The notes under the pieces were generated by a model. That model was not told where the DNA came from. It ran no database searches and was given only the letters and a program-made list of their open reading frames with translations. 64,000 bases of DNA from Lachnospiraceae bacterium (lineage in GTDB: Bacteria > Bacillota > Clostridia > Lachnospirales > Lachnospiraceae), in the NCBI GenBank assembly GCA_902363665.1, contig CABJAW010000008.1, positions 124,001 through 188,000 of the forward strand, in the 5' to 3' direction. The stretch's first letter is position 1. Every line of letters starts with the position of its first letter. The position numbers and the translations under genes are program-made. This document shows positions 61,710-64,000 of this stretch, one piece after another.

Positions 61710-62165
61710 AATGTAAATATCGCCGGTGTAACCGGCAAAAAGCCGTACACTTACGTAGACGATGACGGCAACTACACCGGTTATGATTTTGAGGTACTCA
61801 AGCTGATCGCCGAGAAGCTTGAGCAGTATGAAGTGAGCCTTAGCAGGATTGCGCGCCATGAATCGTTCTCACTGCCGCGCTTCGCATCCATGATACGCAT
61901 CATCGTGCCGCAGGCTGCCGTTTCCGCGGTTCCAAACCTGGCAAACTCCTCGGTCGACATCCTGAAAAACACATCACTTCTGTATACGATCTCCGTCATG
62001 GATATTATGGCAAAGGCAGCGGTCACTGCCTCTATCGGCTTCCGCTATCTTGAAGTCTACACCGATGCGCTGATCATTTACCTCATCCTGTGCATCTTCT
62101 ATATGGTCTTCTTCTGGATCATTGAAAAATTTGTGGTGGGAAGAACCGCAAAGCTGATGCCGTGA
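61710..62165 (+). pseudogene. Amino-acid ABC transporter deletion remnant
   Basis: The first part codes for GVTGKKPYTYVDDDGNYTGY, DFEVLKLIAEKL, the start of a polar amino-acid (cystine-type) binding domain. After about 40 codons it passes in frame into FASMIRIIVPQAAVSAVPNL, ANSSVDILKNTSLLYTISVM and FWIIEKFVVGRTAKLMP, the C-terminus of the matching His/Glu/Gln-type permease. A deletion thus fused the binding-protein 5' part to the permease 3' part. No signal peptide or start is left; ATG 61833 is internal. Confidence 0.82.
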
Positions 62166-62207
62166 GGAATGCACGTCCTGTAAGCGAACAATACTTTTTC
62201 TGTAGTA

Positions 62208-62245
62208 TAAAACGGACATTCGCAATCTGCTTCACTGCAGGATCA
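62208..62245. repeat. Repeat A copy
   Basis: AAACGGACATTCGCAATCTG then CTTCACTGCAGGATCAT, diverged. Confidence 0.7.
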
Positions 62246-62296
62246 TAAAAAATTCTCCCGCAGGCCGGCTCTCCTTGTGATCTTTCATGAACACTA

Positions 62297-62345
62297 AAAA
62301 ATGGGAAGACCACTGCACCAAAGCAGCGTTTCTTCCCATTTCTTT
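62297..62345 (-). terminator. Terminator of second FecCD ABC operon
   Basis: Minus strand AAATGGGAAG, 22-base inner part, CTTCCCATTTTTTAG. It lies ~125 bases after the ATPase stop. Confidence 0.75.
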
Positions 62346-62470
62346 CTGTGTAAAGCCAAGTGCAGATATTCACTTTAACTCAAACTCATTTACAAAAACT
62401 CTTTGCGCCGTGCAGCGTTGACATGATATCCACATGGCATACATTTTTATCTTCGAATTATCCACACATT

Positions 62471-63250
62471 TCACTTCGTCCATCCAAGATACGTGATATT
62501 CAGCACTCCGTTCTTCTTTTCGATCTCCGTGTTCACATGGAATACCGACCGGATCTGTTCCACAGTCAGCACCTCTTCCGGTGTCCCGTTCGCAATGATC
62601 TTTCCCTTTTGCAGCAAAATAACGCGGTCACAGTAGCGGGCAGCCAGATTCATATCATGTACGGAAGTAAAAATAGTCTTATCCTCAAACTGCCGCATGA
62701 TTTCCATAATATAGAGCTGATATCCGATATCGAGATGATTCGTCGGCTCATCCAGAATAATCAGGGAACTTTCCTGGGCAAATGCCATTGCAAGATAGAT
62801 CCTCTGCTTTTCTCCGCCGGAGAGGCTCAAAAAGCTGCGCTCCTCCGTGCCCTGCATTCCAACCATGGAAAGCGCTTTTTCGGTAATCTCCAGATCCCTC
62901 TCATCATCCTGCTCAAACATTTTCTTTCTGGAATACCGTCCCATCATAACCATCTCACGGACGGAAAAATCAAAATCCGGCTGATTTTCCTGTGCCACGA
63001 CAGCCATCTGCTGCGCAACCTCCTTCGACTTCATCCGGTAAATATCTTTTCCGTTCAGATAAACCGCCCCGGAGGACGGGGAATACTGACGGTAAATGTT
63101 TTTCAGAATCGTTGATTTGCCGCTCCCGTTCGGACCGATCAGACCGACAAATTCATTTTTGGAGACGGAAAGTGACACCTGAGAGAGGATCTTCGAGGTT
63201 TCGATTGTAAAATCCAGGTCTTCCACCCGGATCACTTCATTCTCTTTCAT
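62471..63250 (-). CDS. FepC/FecE-type ABC ATPase
   Basis: 259 residues: Walker A GPNGSGKST, signature LSGGEKQR, Walker B LIILDEPTNHLD and H-loop FTSVHDMN. A standard-length ATPase of the iron-siderophore/heme/cobalamin group, unlike the extended one at 53-54 kb. ATG 63250 follows GGAGGGGGA and is 11 bases after the permease stop. Which compound is transported cannot be told. Confidence 0.93.
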   Translation of the reverse strand: MKENEVIRVEDLDFTIETSKILSQVSLSVSKNEFVGLIGPNGSGKSTILKNIYRQYSPSSGAVYLNGKDIYRMKSKEVAQQMAVVAQENQPDFDFSVREMVMMGRYSRKKMFEQDDERDLEITEKALSMVGMQGTEERSFLSLSGGEKQRIYLAMAFAQESSLIILDEPTNHLDIGYQLYIMEIMRQFEDKTIFTSVHDMNLAARYCDRVILLQKGKIIANGTPEEVLTVEQIRSVFHVNTEIEKKNGVLNITYLGWTK

Positions 63251-63261
63251 ACATCCCCCTC

Positions 63262-64000
63262 CTACTTACTGAATGAATATCTGCTTTTCCGCAGCATCCA
63301 CAAAAATGCCGGCGTTCCGCAAAGGGAGGTAATGACACCAACCGGAAGCTCCTGCGGGGAAAACATAATACGCGCAAATAAATCTGCCCATACGACAAAA
63401 ATTGCTCCAAGCAGAACAGAAAACCAGATCAGACGCTTGTGTGCCGCACCGACAATACTGCGGCTGATATGCGGGATCACAAATCCGACAAATCCGATCG
63501 CTCCGCTCATGGAAACAAGGATCGCCGTCAGAAGCGTACTCGTCAGGATCAGAATCCATTTGACACGCACGGTATTGACTCCCGTATTCCTTGCAATATC
63601 CTCTCCGATCAAAAGTGCATCAAGCTCGCGCGTCAGCGGAAGTGTCAGAACAAGCCCCACCACAAGCACACCGACTGCAAGCGGCACATCGCCCCAGTCT
63701 GTTCCGGCAAAGGATCCGCTCAGCCAGAATGTCGCCGTCTGTACCCGCCTTGAATCCGGCGTCAGGAAAATGATGATATTCGTCAGCGCAGAAAAGAATG
63801 AGGACAGTGCCATTCCGACCAGAATCATTTTTGTCGTGTTGATCTTTCCGTTTTTCGATCCGAACACAAACACAATTACCGCCGTCAGAAGCGCTCCCGC
63901 AAAAGAGCTTTCCGCAAGCGGCACTCTTCCGATCACCGGCAGTGTCCCGATCAAAAGTGATACGACTGCTCCGGCTGATGCTCCGGAAGAAATACCAAGC
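63262..64000 (-). CDS. FecCD-family ABC permease, partial
   Basis: The gene runs off the right edge; ~245 C-terminal residues are visible. The frame is open to the edge, beginning LGISSGASAGAVVSLLIGTL, the GISSG loop typical of FecCD/BtuC. It continues with FWLSGSFAGTDWGDVPLAVG, then SGAIGFVGFVIPHISRSIVG and SLCGTPAFLWMLRK. It pairs with the ATPase downstream. The binding protein is presumably outside the window. Confidence 0.92.
   Translation of the reverse strand, partial: LGISSGASAGAVVSLLIGTLPVIGRVPLAESSFAGALLTAVIVFVFGSKNGKINTTKMILVGMALSSFFSALTNIIIFLTPDSRRVQTATFWLSGSFAGTDWGDVPLAVGVLVVGLVLTLPLTRELDALLIGEDIARNTGVNTVRVKWILILTSTLLTAILVSMSGAIGFVGFVIPHISRSIVGAAHKRLIWFSVLLGAIFVVWADLFARIMFSPQELPVGVITSLCGTPAFLWMLRKSRYSFSK

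Noticed and set aside
1..64000. CRISPR array, tRNA or rRNA genes
   Set aside because: No regularly spaced repeats of 25-40 bases and no tRNA or rRNA sequence were recognised; the repeats present are dispersed palindromes.

Overview
The window looks like the chromosome of a Gram-positive gut anaerobe of the family Lachnospiraceae (Blautia/Dorea/Ruminococcus-like; inferred). The basis is strong GGAGG ribosome binding sites, a DUF4250 protein, a T-box in front of tyrS, CIRCE-type heat-shock control of clpB, Trk/Ktr potassium transport, many MATE pumps and a Tn4451-type tnpV. No rRNA, tRNA or CRISPR array was seen.

Layout. 1-8.8 kb: a methyltransferase, small conserved proteins, YbaK, an ftsH operon, a TetR regulator, and mntP behind a convincing yybP-ykoY manganese riboswitch. 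8.8-22.2 kb: housekeeping genes (AI-2E family permease, rarA, polysaccharide deacetylase, tyrS with a Tyr T-box, MATE pump, DUF4250, GH43, an HTH-Uma2 fusion, clpB). 22.44-35.62 kb: a 13.1 kb integrated mobilizable element bounded by 41-bp direct repeats. These repeats overlap the promoter and CIRCE operator of clpB. The element carries a doubly broken Tn916-type integrase, an Xis-like protein, an AraC/HD/acetyltransferase/HAD cargo block, MobC and a relaxase with a large out-of-frame overlapping gene, a ParM/ParR-like pair, a RepA-like fragment, an ORF6N protein and tnpV. 35.7-47.2 kb: GH31, a kinase-like protein plus MATE behind tandem terminator hairpins, a dead MATE, and a Ktr/Trk potassium operon carrying its own KdpD/KdpE-like pair. 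47.7-59.4 kb: the most interesting locus. 59.4-64 kb: an MFS gene behind a frameshifted LytTR regulator, an ABC-transporter deletion remnant, and a second FecCD-type ABC system cut by the window edge.

The standout system is one minus-strand operon (59358 down to 47703). It has a sigma-A promoter and a cobalamin riboswitch. Next come an exported CbiK-type cobaltochelatase, a NEAT-like lipoprotein, and a complete FecBCD-type importer whose ATPase has an extra C-terminal domain. Then come two nitrogenase component-1-like proteins, a NifH-like reductase, a NifB-like radical SAM protein and a LysR regulator. The NifH-like and NifB-like proteins keep their cluster-binding cysteines. The two component-1 proteins are asymmetric and lack the FeMo-cofactor cysteine context. 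I infer a B12-repressed metal or tetrapyrrole uptake system joined to a nitrogenase-like reductase; its substrate is unknown.

Three families of small repeats run through the window. The first is a 142-144 bp MITE with GTAA ends and 8-bp target duplications (IS66-like), in three copies. The second is a palindromic repeat with core AAGCGGATTGCGAAT at seven loci. The third is a 150-165 bp inverted-repeat element near 18 kb with a shortened copy at 40.7 kb.
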